From assembly GCA_031366605.1 (NCBI GenBank), contig JANLOO010000023.1, forward strand, positions 1-64,000: 64,000 nucleotides of DNA, written 5' to 3'. Made by a program: the position numbers and the translations under genes. Below are positions 41,961 to 51,115 of the stretch, in pieces. The stretch's first letter is position 1; each line of letters opens with the position of its first letter. Origin of the DNA: CALMEC01 sp031366605 (lineage in GTDB: Bacteria; Actinomycetota; Thermoleophilia; Miltoncostaeales; Miltoncostaeaceae). The notes under the pieces are model-generated. The model made no database searches and was not told the origin of the DNA. It saw only the letters and a program-made list of their open reading frames with translations.

Positions 41961-42962
41961 GTGGAGCGCGTTCTGATCGCCGCGATCAGCGCGGCCACCC
42001 TGCTGATGTTCTTGGGGCCCAAGTTCATCGCCTGGCTGCGTCGCAACGAGGTCGGGCAGTTCATCAGGGCCGAGGGCATGATTCCGGACGCCCACGCGCA
42101 GAAGCAGGGGACGCCGACGATGGGCGGTGTCCTGATCCTGGTCGCGACCGCACTGCCATTTGTGATCTTGTCGACACGCAGCACCCAGGCGATGCTCGTG
42201 TTGGCGACCACCGTGGCGTGCGGGTTGATCGGCCTGGCGGATGATCTGATGAAGGTCTGGCGTCGACGCTCCGGCGGGCTCGCGGGCAAGTGGCGGATGC
42301 TGCTGTTGGCCGTCGTGTCGCTCGCATTCGTGCTGGTGGCGGTGCGCGTCACGGGTTTCGAGACCACATTGCACGTTCCTGTGGTCGACCGTGTGTTCGA
42401 GGTCGGCCCATACGTGTTCTTTGTGATCGTGTTCCTGGTGATCAGCGGATTCGCCAACGCCGTCAACCTGACGGACGGGCTCGACGGGCTCGCCGCCGGA
42501 ACCAGTGGGATCGCGATGCTCGCCTATACGGGGATGGCGTTCGTCGCCGCCCAGACCGTGGGCAGTCCCATCTTCGGGCAGCGGGACCTGGCGATCTTCT
42601 GCGCGTCGCTGGTCGGTGCGTGCCTGGGGTTCCTGTGGTTCAACTCGTTCCCTGCGGCGGTGTTCATGGGCGACACCGGGTCGTACGCGCTGGGCGGCGC
42701 CATCGCGTCCATGGCCGTCATGACCAAGACCGAGATCCTGTTGATCGCGATCGGCGGCATCTTCGTGGTCGAGGCGCTGTCGGTCATCGTGCAGGTCATC
42801 GTGTTCAAGAAGTTCCGACGCCGCGTCTTCTTGATGACGCCGATCCACCACCACTTCGAGATGGCCGCGTGGAGTGAGACCAAGATCATCGTGCGTTTCT
42901 GGCTGATCGCCGCGTTGCTCGCCGCCACCGGGTTCACGCTCTTCTTCCGCGACCTTCGATGA
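41961..42962 (+). CDS. mraY: Phospho-N-acetylmuramoyl-pentapeptide transferase MraY
   Basis: A 333-residue polytopic enzyme with HAQKQGTPTMGG near the N-terminus, a GLADDLMKVW Asp pair, NLTDGLDGLAAGTSG (Mg2+ and catalytic Asp) and the C-terminal MTPIHHHFEM. It moves phospho-MurNAc-pentapeptide to undecaprenyl phosphate, making lipid I. GTG start three bases after murF; stop overlaps murD by 4 bases. Confidence 0.94.
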   Translation: MERVLIAAISAATLLMFLGPKFIAWLRRNEVGQFIRAEGMIPDAHAQKQGTPTMGGVLILVATALPFVILSTRSTQAMLVLATTVACGLIGLADDLMKVWRRRSGGLAGKWRMLLLAVVSLAFVLVAVRVTGFETTLHVPVVDRVFEVGPYVFFVIVFLVISGFANAVNLTDGLDGLAAGTSGIAMLAYTGMAFVAAQTVGSPIFGQRDLAIFCASLVGACLGFLWFNSFPAAVFMGDTGSYALGGAIASMAVMTKTEILLIAIGGIFVVEALSVIVQVIVFKKFRRRVFLMTPIHHHFEMAAWSETKIIVRFWLIAALLAATGFTLFFRDLR

Positions 42963-44275
42963 GCGCCGACCCACAGCGTGTATTGGTTGTCGGGTTGGCG
43001 CGGTCGGGTCGCGCCGCCGCCCTGCTCCTGGCGCGTTTGGGCCACAGCGTCATCGCCATCGACGCGGCGTCGGTGGCGGCGCCCGAGCTCGTCGCCGCCG
43101 GGGTTGAGGTCCACGCACCGTTTGCGCAGGCCGTCGCCGGGATCGATCTGGTCGTCAAGAGTCCCGGAGTTCCGGCTTCAGCCGCTCCGATCGCTGCAGC
43201 GGACGCCGCCGGCGTGCCGGTCATCAGCGAGGTCGAGCTCGCATCGCGCCACCTGGACAACCCGATCATCGGCGTCACCGGCACCAACGGCAAGACGACC
43301 ACGACCGAACTCACCGCGCACCTCTTGATCGCCGCCGGGATTGCGGCAGTCGCCTGTGGCAATCAGGGGACGCCACTCAGCGGGCTGGTCGGACAGGTCG
43401 ATCCCGCCACGTGGTTGGTCGTGGAGTGCTCCAGCTTCCAGCTCGAGGACATCGCATCGTTCCATCCCCGTGCTGCGGTGTTGCTCAACCTGACCCCGGA
43501 TCATTTGGACCGCCATGTCGACCTCGAGGACTACCTGGCGGCCAAACTTCGAGTGTTCGCGAACCAGACCGCGGTGGACCTGGCGATCGCGCCGCGCGGC
43601 ATCACGCCGTCCGCAGGTGTGGCCGCTGTGCGCCACATCGACGAGGGTTCGCCAGAGGCCGGCGCGATCTGCTGGAGCGCCGGTGGGCTGCACCACGCCG
43701 AGCTTGGGCTGGTCGCCGGCTGGGACGATGTCGTCCTGCGCGGTCGTCACAACCGGCAGAATGCGATGGCCGCGGTCGCCCTGGCGGCCCACGCCGGTGC
43801 ACTTCGAGACGCGTTGGCGGACGGCCTCGCGTCGTTCCCCGGCGTCGCGCACCGTCTCGAGGTCGTGGCAGACATCAACGGCGTGCGGTACGTCAACGAT
43901 TCGAAGGCCACGAACCCCGACGCGGCCCTGGCGGCACTCGACGCCTACCCGGCACGTGTCCACCTGATCGTGGGCGGGCGGGGCAAGGGAACGTCGTTCG
44001 CCGCCCTGGCCACCGCGGCCAAGTCCGGGGTCGTGCGGGCCTACCTCGTCGGCGAGGCGGGCGCGGAGATCGGTGCGGCGCTGGGGCGAGCGGGCGTTGC
44101 GATCGAGTCGGTGGGCACCATCGGCGCCGCGGTCAGCGCAGCTGCGGAGCTGGCATCGCCAGGCGACACCGTCCTGCTCGCCCCGGCGTGCACCAGCTTC
44201 GATCAGTACGCCAACTTCGAGGAACGCGGCGAGGACTTCCGGGCTGCCGTAGATGCGCTCACACGCCTGAGGTAA
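42959..44275 (+). CDS. murD: UDP-MurNAc-L-alanine:D-glutamate ligase MurD
   Basis: A 438-residue Mur ligase with an N-terminal Rossmann-like domain (RVLVVGLARSGRAAA), the ATP loop GVTGTNGKTTTTELTAHLL, a NLTPDHLDRH motif and the C-terminal NDSKATNPDAALAALDAYP. It adds D-glutamate as the second stem residue. ATG overlaps the mraY stop. Confidence 0.93.
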   Translation: MSADPQRVLVVGLARSGRAAALLLARLGHSVIAIDAASVAAPELVAAGVEVHAPFAQAVAGIDLVVKSPGVPASAAPIAAADAAGVPVISEVELASRHLDNPIIGVTGTNGKTTTTELTAHLLIAAGIAAVACGNQGTPLSGLVGQVDPATWLVVECSSFQLEDIASFHPRAAVLLNLTPDHLDRHVDLEDYLAAKLRVFANQTAVDLAIAPRGITPSAGVAAVRHIDEGSPEAGAICWSAGGLHHAELGLVAGWDDVVLRGRHNRQNAMAAVALAAHAGALRDALADGLASFPGVAHRLEVVADINGVRYVNDSKATNPDAALAALDAYPARVHLIVGGRGKGTSFAALATAAKSGVVRAYLVGEAGAEIGAALGRAGVAIESVGTIGAAVSAAAELASPGDTVLLAPACTSFDQYANFEERGEDFRAAVDALTRLR

Positions 44276-44326
44276 ACAGGGAACATCGTCGCGAGGGGCG
44301 CGGGCACCGACGTCGAATCTTCAAGG

Positions 44327-45592
44327 GTGGTGGCCTCCGCCAAGACCTCGCCGGCAAAACGATCGCGCTCACGCCCTGCGCGTGATCGGTCGGAGCGCAT
44401 GCTGCTGGGAGCCGTGGTGTTCCTGGTCTGCCTGGGCTTGTTGATGGTCTATTCGGTCTCGAGTGCGCGCGCCGTGATCGAGGGCAGCGATCCCGCCAGC
44501 TTGGTCCGCAAGCAGATCATGTACGCGCTTTTGGGCTTCGGCGTGCTCGGGCTCATCGCCCGTATGCACGTGGACGCGTTTCGTCGTCTGGCCCCGATGG
44601 CGGTGGGAACGTCCATCGTCTCCTTGCTGGCGGTGATCGTGCTGCCCACGGCGGGGCTCCCGATCCACTCGGTGTTCGTCAATGGTGCCAAACGCTGGCT
44701 CGCCATCGGGCCGGTGCAGATCCAACCATCCGAGCTCGCCAAGATGGCGTTGATCCTCTGGATCGCAATGGCCGTGGCCCGTGACCCCAAACGGCTGGCC
44801 CAACCCAAGGGACTCGTGCCCTTCATCGCCCTGACCGGCCTGTTCGCGGCGTTGATCGTGATCGAACCGGACCTCGGCACGACGGGGACCTTGGTCTTGA
44901 CCGCATTTGCAATGGTGTTCGTCGCCGGAGCACCCGTCAAGAAGCTCGGCGTCATCGGCGGTGTGATGGGAGGGCTCGTCGTGCTCGTCATCATGTCGTC
45001 GCCCTATCAGCGTGCGCGGGTCGTGTCGTTCCTCAATCCGTGGGCGGACCCGACCGGCGACGGGTTCCAAAGTGTGCAGGGCCAGATCGCGATCGGCTCG
45101 GGTGGGATTTTTGGCAGCGGTCTCGGCAACAGCATCCAAAAGAACTTCTTCTTGCCAGAGGCGCAGACCGACTTCATCGGTGCGATCATCGGTGAGGAAC
45201 TCGGCCTGATCGGCCTGTGCGCGATGATCGCCGCGTTCGTGGTGCTCGGCGTCGCCGGGTACCGCATCGCAATGCGCTCGCGCAACCTGCACCAACGGCT
45301 GCTGGCAGCCGGCATCACATCGCTGATCTGTGTCCAAGCGGGCATCAACTTGGGCCAGGTGTTCGGGCTGCTGCCGGTCACCGGGGTCCCATTGCCCCTG
45401 GTTTCGGCGGGAGGCACGAGCGTCGTGGTATTCCTTGCCGGGGTAGGGGTTCTCGTCAACATCTCGCGACAAGGGAAGAACGCACATGCGCGCCGTGCCG
45501 GCACCGGATCCGACTCGAGTGGTGATCGCAGCCGGCGGAACGGCGGGTCACGTCAAACCGGCACTGGCGACCGCCGACGCATTGCGAGCTGA
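44327..45592 (+). CDS. ftsW: SEDS glycosyltransferase FtsW
   Basis: A 421-residue SEDS protein of about ten helices. Conserved parts are VNGAKRWLAIGPVQIQPSEL, IEPDLGTTG, TDFIGAIIGEELGLIG and the C-terminal GLLPVTGVPLPLVSAGGTS. It polymerises septal glycan strands together with FtsI. The Arg/Ser-rich C-terminal tail after ISRQGKNAH overlaps the first 107 bases of murG in another frame, an unusually long overlap. GTG 44327 is used. Confidence 0.92.
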   Translation: MVASAKTSPAKRSRSRPARDRSERMLLGAVVFLVCLGLLMVYSVSSARAVIEGSDPASLVRKQIMYALLGFGVLGLIARMHVDAFRRLAPMAVGTSIVSLLAVIVLPTAGLPIHSVFVNGAKRWLAIGPVQIQPSELAKMALILWIAMAVARDPKRLAQPKGLVPFIALTGLFAALIVIEPDLGTTGTLVLTAFAMVFVAGAPVKKLGVIGGVMGGLVVLVIMSSPYQRARVVSFLNPWADPTGDGFQSVQGQIAIGSGGIFGSGLGNSIQKNFFLPEAQTDFIGAIIGEELGLIGLCAMIAAFVVLGVAGYRIAMRSRNLHQRLLAAGITSLICVQAGINLGQVFGLLPVTGVPLPLVSAGGTSVVVFLAGVGVLVNISRQGKNAHARRAGTGSDSSGDRSRRNGGSRQTGTGDRRRIAS

Positions 45593-46586
45593 GGGGGCGT
45601 CGGTCTCGTTCATCGGGACCGGACGCGGCAGCGGGGCGGGGCTTGTGGCGGCGGCGGGCATCGCGGAGGACGTGGTCCCAATGCGTGGGCTCGAGCGGCG
45701 GCCGACGCCCAAGAACCTGGTCGCCTTGGCGCTGGCCGCCCTGGCCGTTCCGCGGGCGATGGCGGCGCTGCGCCGCAGACGCGCGGACGTGGTCATCGGA
45801 GGTGGGGGATATGTCGCGGGTCCGGTTGCGCTGGCCGCGTGGCTCATGCGCATCCCGCTGGTCTTGACCGAGGCCGACTCGCATTTGGGGATGGCCAACC
45901 GTCTGGCCGCTCCGTTTGCCCGCCGTGTGGCGTTGGCGTTTCCGATTGCGGGGCGGACGGGGGACAAGTACGTGGTGACCGGCCGACCGGTGGGCGCCGA
46001 TGTGCGCGGCGCGACGCGTGCGGCCGGGCGCGCCGCCCTGGGCATCCGGGACGTTGCGGTGTGTGTCCTGGTCGCCGGTGGCAGCCAGGGCGCACGAACG
46101 ATCAACCGGGCGGTTGCCGAGGCATTTGGCGACGGACCCCCGTTTGAGCTGATCCACCTGGCCGGTGCGGGCCAGGTCGACGAGGTTCGGACGCTTCTGG
46201 CGGATCGCGAGCCGGGTCCGCGGTACCACCTGATGGGGTACCTGGACAACTTCCACGACGCGGTGGCGGCAGCTGACCTGGTCATCTCGCGCGCGGGTGG
46301 CTCGGTGTTCGAACTCGCCGCGATCGGTCGTCCGGCGATCTTGATCCCGTATCCGCACGCGACCGCCGACCACCAGACCAAGAACGCACGGTGGCTGGTT
46401 GATGCGGGTGCCGCAGTGTTGGTCCCCGATGCCGAATGCACCGCCGAGCGCATCGCCACCCTCGTCACCGAACTGCTCGCAGATCCTGCGCGTCGCGAGG
46501 CGATGGCCCAGGCTGCACGGACGGTCGCCAGGCCCGATGCCGCTGAGGTGATCGCGGCGACTGCGTTGCGGCTGGCGGCCGCGTGA
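45486..46586 (+). CDS. murG: Lipid II glycosyltransferase MurG
   Basis: A 366-residue GT-B transferase: IAAGGTAGHVKPAL (residues about 14-27), DVVIGGGGYVAGPVALAA, a central VAGGSQGARTIN nucleotide block and ISRAGGSVFELAAIGRPAIL. It adds GlcNAc to lipid I to make lipid II. The first 107 bases overlap the ftsW end; a GTG near 45520 would shorten that overlap by only about 30 bases. Stop overlaps murC (GTGA). Confidence 0.93.
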   Translation: MRAVPAPDPTRVVIAAGGTAGHVKPALATADALRAEGASVSFIGTGRGSGAGLVAAAGIAEDVVPMRGLERRPTPKNLVALALAALAVPRAMAALRRRRADVVIGGGGYVAGPVALAAWLMRIPLVLTEADSHLGMANRLAAPFARRVALAFPIAGRTGDKYVVTGRPVGADVRGATRAAGRAALGIRDVAVCVLVAGGSQGARTINRAVAEAFGDGPPFELIHLAGAGQVDEVRTLLADREPGPRYHLMGYLDNFHDAVAAADLVISRAGGSVFELAAIGRPAILIPYPHATADHQTKNARWLVDAGAAVLVPDAECTAERIATLVTELLADPARREAMAQAARTVARPDAAEVIAATALRLAAA

Positions 46587-47959
46587 GCCCACGAACAATT
46601 CATTTGGTCGGGATCGGCGGCGCCGGCATGAGTAGCCTGGCCCGCCTCGCCGCGCAGGCCGGCTATGTGGTCAGCGGAACCGACCGCGATGACTCAGACG
46701 TCCTGCGCGCGTTGCGTGAGATCGGGGTGGACGCGCGCGTGGGGCACACCGCCGATGCGCTTCCGGCAGACGCCGACGCGGTGGTCGTCTCGACGGCGAT
46801 CGCGGCCGACAACCCGGAGCTTGCCGCTGCGACCACCCGGGGCCTTGCGGTGATGCACCGTGCCGACCTGCTGGCGGAGTTGATGTCAGCCCGCCGGGGT
46901 CTCGCAGTCGCGGGTGCACATGGCAAGTCGACGACAAGCGCGATGCTGGCGCAGGCGCTCGGGGATGCGTCGGCGTGCATCGGCGCGACCGTGGCGGGAG
47001 GCGGCGGGACCGGTGCCGTCTGGGGCGACGGGCCGTGGTTTGTCGCCGAGGCCGACGAGAGCGACCGGTCCTTGCTGAAGCTCGCTCCCGAGGCGGCGAT
47101 CCTGCTCAATGTCGACCACGACCACCACACGACGTACGCCAGTCTGGATGAGGTCGCGGCGGTGTTCCGTGCGTTCATCCGGCGACTTCCCCGCACGGGG
47201 GTGTTGATCGTCGGCCCAGATGCGCGGGCGCGCGCCGTTGCCGAGGCGGCTCCCTGTACGGTGCGAATCATCGGCGACGTGCCGGATGCCTTCTGCTCGG
47301 TCAGCGGTGGCGGTGACGCCGCGATGCTGGTCATGACCGACGGGCGACACATCCCGCTGGACCTGGCCGTGCCCGGGCATCACAACCGGACCAACGCGGC
47401 GTGTGCCGTGGCGCTTGCGGACTGGTGCGGCGTCGATCCGGCCTCCGCAGTCGCGCGCCTGCGGACGTTTACGGGAGTCGGTCGCCGCTTTGAGCACCGC
47501 GGCACCGTCGGGGGCGTGACCATCTTCGATGACTACGCCCACCACCCGGTGGAGATCACCGCGACATTGTCGGCGGCGCGCAGTCGCCACCCCGGGCGGA
47601 TTGTGGTGCTCTTCCAACCGCACCTCTACTCGCGAACCAAGGCGCTGCTCGGCGAGTTCGGCCAGGCGTTGGGGGCGGCTGATCTGGTCGTCGTCACGGA
47701 CATCTATGCCGCGCGCGAACCCCTCGACCCGTCGATCAGCGGACGTGACGTCGCCGAGGCTGTTCCACCCTCGACCGACGCACGATTCGTCCCCGGCATC
47801 GATGACGCGTGTGACGCCATCGCGCGTGAGCTTCGTGCCGGTGACCTGGTGTTGACGGTCGGCGCGGGCGACGTGACGCGCGCGGGGCAGGAGTTGATCA
47901 CCCGGCTCCAAAGACGTCTGGGTGATGGAGGTGACGCACACGAACTCGACGCACCCTGA
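46583..47959 (+). CDS. murC: UDP-MurNAc:L-alanine ligase MurC
   Basis: A 458-residue Mur ligase beginning IHLVGIGGAGMSSLARLA with the ATP loop GAHGKSTTS (residues 111-119), EADESDRS, NVDHDHHTTY and the C-terminal DYAHHPVEITATL. It adds L-alanine to UDP-MurNAc, the first stem residue. GTG 46583 overlaps the murG stop; the end overlaps murB by 38 bases. Confidence 0.94.
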   Translation: MSPRTIHLVGIGGAGMSSLARLAAQAGYVVSGTDRDDSDVLRALREIGVDARVGHTADALPADADAVVVSTAIAADNPELAAATTRGLAVMHRADLLAELMSARRGLAVAGAHGKSTTSAMLAQALGDASACIGATVAGGGGTGAVWGDGPWFVAEADESDRSLLKLAPEAAILLNVDHDHHTTYASLDEVAAVFRAFIRRLPRTGVLIVGPDARARAVAEAAPCTVRIIGDVPDAFCSVSGGGDAAMLVMTDGRHIPLDLAVPGHHNRTNAACAVALADWCGVDPASAVARLRTFTGVGRRFEHRGTVGGVTIFDDYAHHPVEITATLSAARSRHPGRIVVLFQPHLYSRTKALLGEFGQALGAADLVVVTDIYAAREPLDPSISGRDVAEAVPPSTDARFVPGIDDACDAIARELRAGDLVLTVGAGDVTRAGQELITRLQRRLGDGGDAHELDAP

Positions 47960-48848
47960 CCTGGTCCCCAACGCCCCGCTTGCCCGCTTCACGACGATCC
48001 GCGTCGGCGGGGATGCGGATTGGCTCGCCGAGGCCGGATCCGCGCGCGCGGTGACGGCCGCCTTGGCGTGGGCACGTGATGCAGGCGTGCCGGTGGCGAT
48101 CGTGGGGAAGGGCTCCAACCTGTTGGTCGACGACGCGGGGTTTCGTGGACTCGTCCTCCGCCTCCGCGGACGCCTTGAGGGCATCTCCGTCAGGGGGGAG
48201 TGCCTGTGGTGCGGTGGGGGAGCCTCACTGCCGCGCGCGGTGTTGCGCGCCGCGGGCGTCGGACTGACCGGCCTGGAGTTTGGGGCCAGCATCCCCGGCA
48301 CCGTCGGCGGAGCCGTCGCGATGAACGCGGGCGCCTATGCAGGCGAACTCAAGGACGTGCTCGAGTGGGCCGTCATCTGCTCGGCCGACGGGCGTTGCCG
48401 CGTCGGTTTGGACGAGCTGCTGTTTGGATACCGGTCAAGCGCGATCAGGCCGTTTGAGGTGGTCGCCATGGTCGGATTTCGGCTTCGACCTGGCGACCCC
48501 CAAGCGATCAAGGCAACCCTCGCCGACTTCCGTCGCCATCGTCGCGCCACGCAGCCGCAGGGCGCGCGGACGTTCGGGAGTGTCTTTGCCAACCCGGAAG
48601 GTGAGTCGTCGGGAAGGCTCCTCGATGCGGCAGGGTGCAAAGGATTTGCGATCGGCGGTGCGCGATTCTCACCGGTGCACGCGAATTTCATCGAAGCCTC
48701 GCCCGGGTGCTCGAGCGCGGACGTTCTGGCGCTGATGAGTGAGGGGCGACGACGTGTGCGGGCGGCCGGCGGCCCGGTGCTCGCAACGGAGGTTCGGTAC
48801 CTGGACCCGATCCACGGGATCGGCGCTCCGCCCTTGGAGGCACTATGA
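47922..48848 (+). CDS. murB: UDP-N-acetylenolpyruvoylglucosamine reductase MurB
   Basis: A 308-residue flavoprotein reductase. FAD-binding parts are TTIRVGGDADW, GKGSNLLV and GASIPGTVGGAVAMNAGAYA; FGYRSSAI and the catalytic Ser block TFGSVFANPEGESSG follow, with a late ATEVRYL Glu. It makes UDP-MurNAc from the MurA product. Start codons GTG 47922, ATG 47925 and GTG 47931 are all possible; all overlap murC. The stop overlaps ftsQ (ATGA). Confidence 0.92.
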   Translation: MMEVTHTNSTHPDLVPNAPLARFTTIRVGGDADWLAEAGSARAVTAALAWARDAGVPVAIVGKGSNLLVDDAGFRGLVLRLRGRLEGISVRGECLWCGGGASLPRAVLRAAGVGLTGLEFGASIPGTVGGAVAMNAGAYAGELKDVLEWAVICSADGRCRVGLDELLFGYRSSAIRPFEVVAMVGFRLRPGDPQAIKATLADFRRHRRATQPQGARTFGSVFANPEGESSGRLLDAAGCKGFAIGGARFSPVHANFIEASPGCSSADVLALMSEGRRRVRAAGGPVLATEVRYLDPIHGIGAPPLEAL

Positions 48849-49666
48849 GCACCAGGGCGGCGACTGCGCTGATGGACCGCCGGCGCGCGGTTCGCCATGC
48901 GCGCCATCGACGTCGGCGCACAGCGCTCCTCGGCCTCGTGGCCGGCTCGGCGATCGTCGCAGGGGGATGGTGGCTCGGTACCGGTCCACTGCTTTCGGTG
49001 ACCTCGGTCGAGATCTCGGGCTACCGTCAGGCCGATCAGGCGACGGTCATCCGCACCGTCCAGATCGCCGCGCGTCGCGGCACGATGCTGAAGCTCCCGA
49101 CGGTGGATGTCCGCGAAGCGCTTGCCCGCTACCCCTGGGTGCAGGACATCTCGCTGCACCACAACTGGCTGCGCGGCATCGATGTCCGGATCGTCCAAGC
49201 GACCCCCGCGGCGATCGCGCTGACAGGTGACGGTCGGCGGCTGCTGGTGTCGGATGCCGGGCGCGTGCTGGGCGACGCCGGCGAGAGTCGGGACTTGCCG
49301 ACATACCGCGTGGCCGCGTTGAAGGTGGGCACCTGGCTTCGCGGCCCGGCCCAACGCGCACCGTTTGAGTTCTTGACGGCGATGTCTCCCGGGGCCGGTC
49401 GACGTGTGCAGGCCCTGCGTTGGGAGCGAGGTGTGGTCATCGGTCGATTGGCCACCGGTGCCGAACTCAAGCTCGGTCCGCCGCGTCAGTTGTGGGCGAA
49501 AGGACGTGCGGTCGAAGCGGTGTTGAACAGCCCCAAGATCGCGGAGAAGCTGGCGACCGCCGGCTACCTCGATGTCAGCGCACCCACGCAGCCAACGCTG
49601 GGCGGACTCTCCTCGGCTACGCCAATCGCACCCTCAACAGTAGGTCAACCCTTAACTACAGGGTGA
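48845..49666 (+). CDS. ftsQ: Cell division protein FtsQ/DivIB
   Basis: A 273-residue bitopic protein: Arg-rich cytoplasmic start (RRRAVRHARHRRRRT), one helix (LLGLVAGSAIVAGGWWL), a POTRA domain (LLSVTSVEISGYRQADQATV) and an FtsQ beta domain (YPWVQDISLHHNWLRGIDVR). It links the FtsL/FtsB pair to the divisome. It is the last gene before a gap containing the ftsZ promoter. Confidence 0.87.
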   Translation: MSTRAATALMDRRRAVRHARHRRRRTALLGLVAGSAIVAGGWWLGTGPLLSVTSVEISGYRQADQATVIRTVQIAARRGTMLKLPTVDVREALARYPWVQDISLHHNWLRGIDVRIVQATPAAIALTGDGRRLLVSDAGRVLGDAGESRDLPTYRVAALKVGTWLRGPAQRAPFEFLTAMSPGAGRRVQALRWERGVVIGRLATGAELKLGPPRQLWAKGRAVEAVLNSPKIAEKLATAGYLDVSAPTQPTLGGLSSATPIAPSTVGQPLTTG

Positions 49667-49668
49667 CC
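49643..49668 (+). terminator. Hairpin at the ftsQ stop
   Basis: GGTCA(A)CCC (49643-49651) pairs with GGGTGACC (49661-49668) with one bulged A across a 9-base loop. It overlaps the ftsQ stop and lies just before the ftsZ promoter. There is no U tract, so termination strength is doubtful. Confidence 0.35.
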
Positions 49669-49696
49669 CCAACGCTCCGGTAGTAGTCGAGGTTAC

Positions 49697-49725
49697 TTGA
49701 CACGGGGGTGGTTGGACACTAGTTT
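49697..49725 (+). promoter_or_regulatory. ftsZ promoter
   Basis: TTGACA (49697-49702), a 17-base spacer and TAGTTT (49720-49725). This is the closest match to the housekeeping consensus in the window. Transcription would start near 49732, giving a leader of about 140 bases before the GTG at 49872. Confidence 0.75.
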
Positions 49726-49784
49726 GCCGTGCTGGGATCGCTTGCTCGGAAAGCGTTGATTCGGTTCTTGTGCTGCACCATCTT

Positions 49785-49818
49785 AACCTCAATACTGACT
49801 TGAGGTTCGAAGAACCTC
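49785..49818 (+). promoter_or_regulatory. Mutually exclusive hairpins in the ftsZ leader
   Basis: Hairpin 1: AACCTCAA (49785-49792) with TTGAGGTT (49800-49807), 8 pairs and a 7-base loop. Hairpin 2: GAGGTTC (49802-49808) with GAACCTC (49812-49818), 7 pairs and a 3-base loop. The middle arm is shared, so only one can form at a time. The arrangement resembles an RNA switch. Confidence 0.6.
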
Positions 49819-49871
49819 CTGCAAGCAACCCTCAATTCGTGGTCGATAGCCAGACGGAGAGGCGACTTTCG

Positions 49872-50987
49872 GTGGACAACTACCTCGCGGTAATCAAGGT
49901 CATCGGGTGTGGCGGAGGCGGTACGAACGCCGTCGATCGAATGGTCGATGCCGGCATGCGTGGCGTCGAGTTCATCGCCGTCAACACCGACGCCCAGGCC
50001 CTCCAAATGTGCGACGCGCAGATCAAGCTGCAACTGGGCGGCACGATCACCAAGGGTCTTGGCGCGGGGGCTGACCCCAAGATCGGGCGCGAGGCTGCGG
50101 AGGAGAGCCGCGAGGAACTGAAGGAGGCCATCCGCGGGGCGGACATGGTCTTCGTGACCGCGGGCGAGGGTGGCGGCACCGGTACCGGGGCAGCCCCGGT
50201 CATCGCCCAGATCGCCAAGGAGCAGGGCGCGCTGACCGTCGGCGTCGTCACCAAGCCGTTCGCGTTCGAAGGACTGCAGCGCACGCGTCGTGCCGACGAG
50301 GGCATCGAGGAGCTTCGCAAGCACGTCGACTCGGTCATCGTCATCCCCAACGAGCGCCTGCTCGAAGTCGTCGACCCCAACACGTCGATCATGGATGCGT
50401 TCCGTCTGGCCGACGACGTGTTGCGTCAAGGTGTTCAGGGCATCACCGATCTGATCACGGTGCCGGGTCTGATCAACCTCGACTTCGCGGATGTGCGGAC
50501 GATCATGGCCAACGCCGGCTCGTCGTTGATGGGCATCGGGACGGCCTCAGGTGAGAACCGTGCGGCCGAGGCCGCCAAGTCGGCCATCTCGTCGCCGCTG
50601 CTCGAGAGCACGGTGTCCGGCGCGACGGGCGTGTTGATGAACATCACCGGCGGTCCCGACATGGGGCTCTTCGAGGTCAACGAAGCCGCGACGATCATCC
50701 GTCAGGCAGCGCACAGCGACTGCAACGTCATCTTCGGGGCGGTCATCGACGAGTCGGTCGGCGATCACCTGCGTGTGACGGTCATCGCCACCGGGTTCGA
50801 CGGTCCCAAGCAGCCCGAGCGCGCTGCCGAGCGTCCGGCGACCAGCTGGCGTCGTGAGCCGTTGTTCCCGACATTCGAAGCGCCCGAGTCGACCGTCCCG
50901 AGCTTCGGGAATCAGGAGCGAAACGAACTCGAGGTGGGCGACGACGACGATGCTCTCGACGTCCCGTCGTTCCTGCGCGACAAGTAG
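49872..50987 (+). CDS. ftsZ: Cell division protein FtsZ
   Basis: A 371-residue tubulin-like GTPase, beginning VDNYLAVIKVIGCGGGGTNA. Motifs are NTDAQAL, the signature AGEGGGTGTGAAPVIAQIA and the T7 loop NLDFADVRTIM; the C-terminal partner-binding peptide is DVPSFLRDK after an acidic linker. GTG 49872 fits the family start and follows GGAGAGG; a GTG at 49770 would add 34 residues and convert the hairpin leader into coding sequence, which I consider less likely. It has its own promoter and converges on aroA. Confidence 0.95.
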   Translation: MDNYLAVIKVIGCGGGGTNAVDRMVDAGMRGVEFIAVNTDAQALQMCDAQIKLQLGGTITKGLGAGADPKIGREAAEESREELKEAIRGADMVFVTAGEGGGTGTGAAPVIAQIAKEQGALTVGVVTKPFAFEGLQRTRRADEGIEELRKHVDSVIVIPNERLLEVVDPNTSIMDAFRLADDVLRQGVQGITDLITVPGLINLDFADVRTIMANAGSSLMGIGTASGENRAAEAAKSAISSPLLESTVSGATGVLMNITGGPDMGLFEVNEAATIIRQAAHSDCNVIFGAVIDESVGDHLRVTVIATGFDGPKQPERAAERPATSWRREPLFPTFEAPESTVPSFGNQERNELEVGDDDDALDVPSFLRDK

Positions 50988-51062
50988 CACTCAGAGAGAC
51001 GATGCCCGTTCGGTGGCGTCATCGGGGTCCAGCCCGCTGACGTAACGCGGCCGGAAGGGCGA

Positions 51063-51110
51063 CCGGGCGCGACTGCTGGGTGCCACGACCTGTCGCAGTT
51101 CGCGCCCCGG
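51063..51110. terminator. Bidirectional hairpin between ftsZ and aroA
   Basis: CCGGGCGCGACTGC (51063-51076) pairs with GCAGTTCGCGCCC(C)GG (51095-51110), with one bulged base in the stem and an 18-base loop. It lies between converging genes, 75 bases after the ftsZ stop and 6 before the aroA stop, so it could end transcription from both sides. Confidence 0.55.
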
Positions 51111-51115
51111 TGAGA

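Noticed and set aside
49770..49871. Longer FtsZ N-terminus from GTG 49770.
   Set aside because: The stretch holds two perfect hairpins, and the family start together with GGAGAGG supports GTG 49872.
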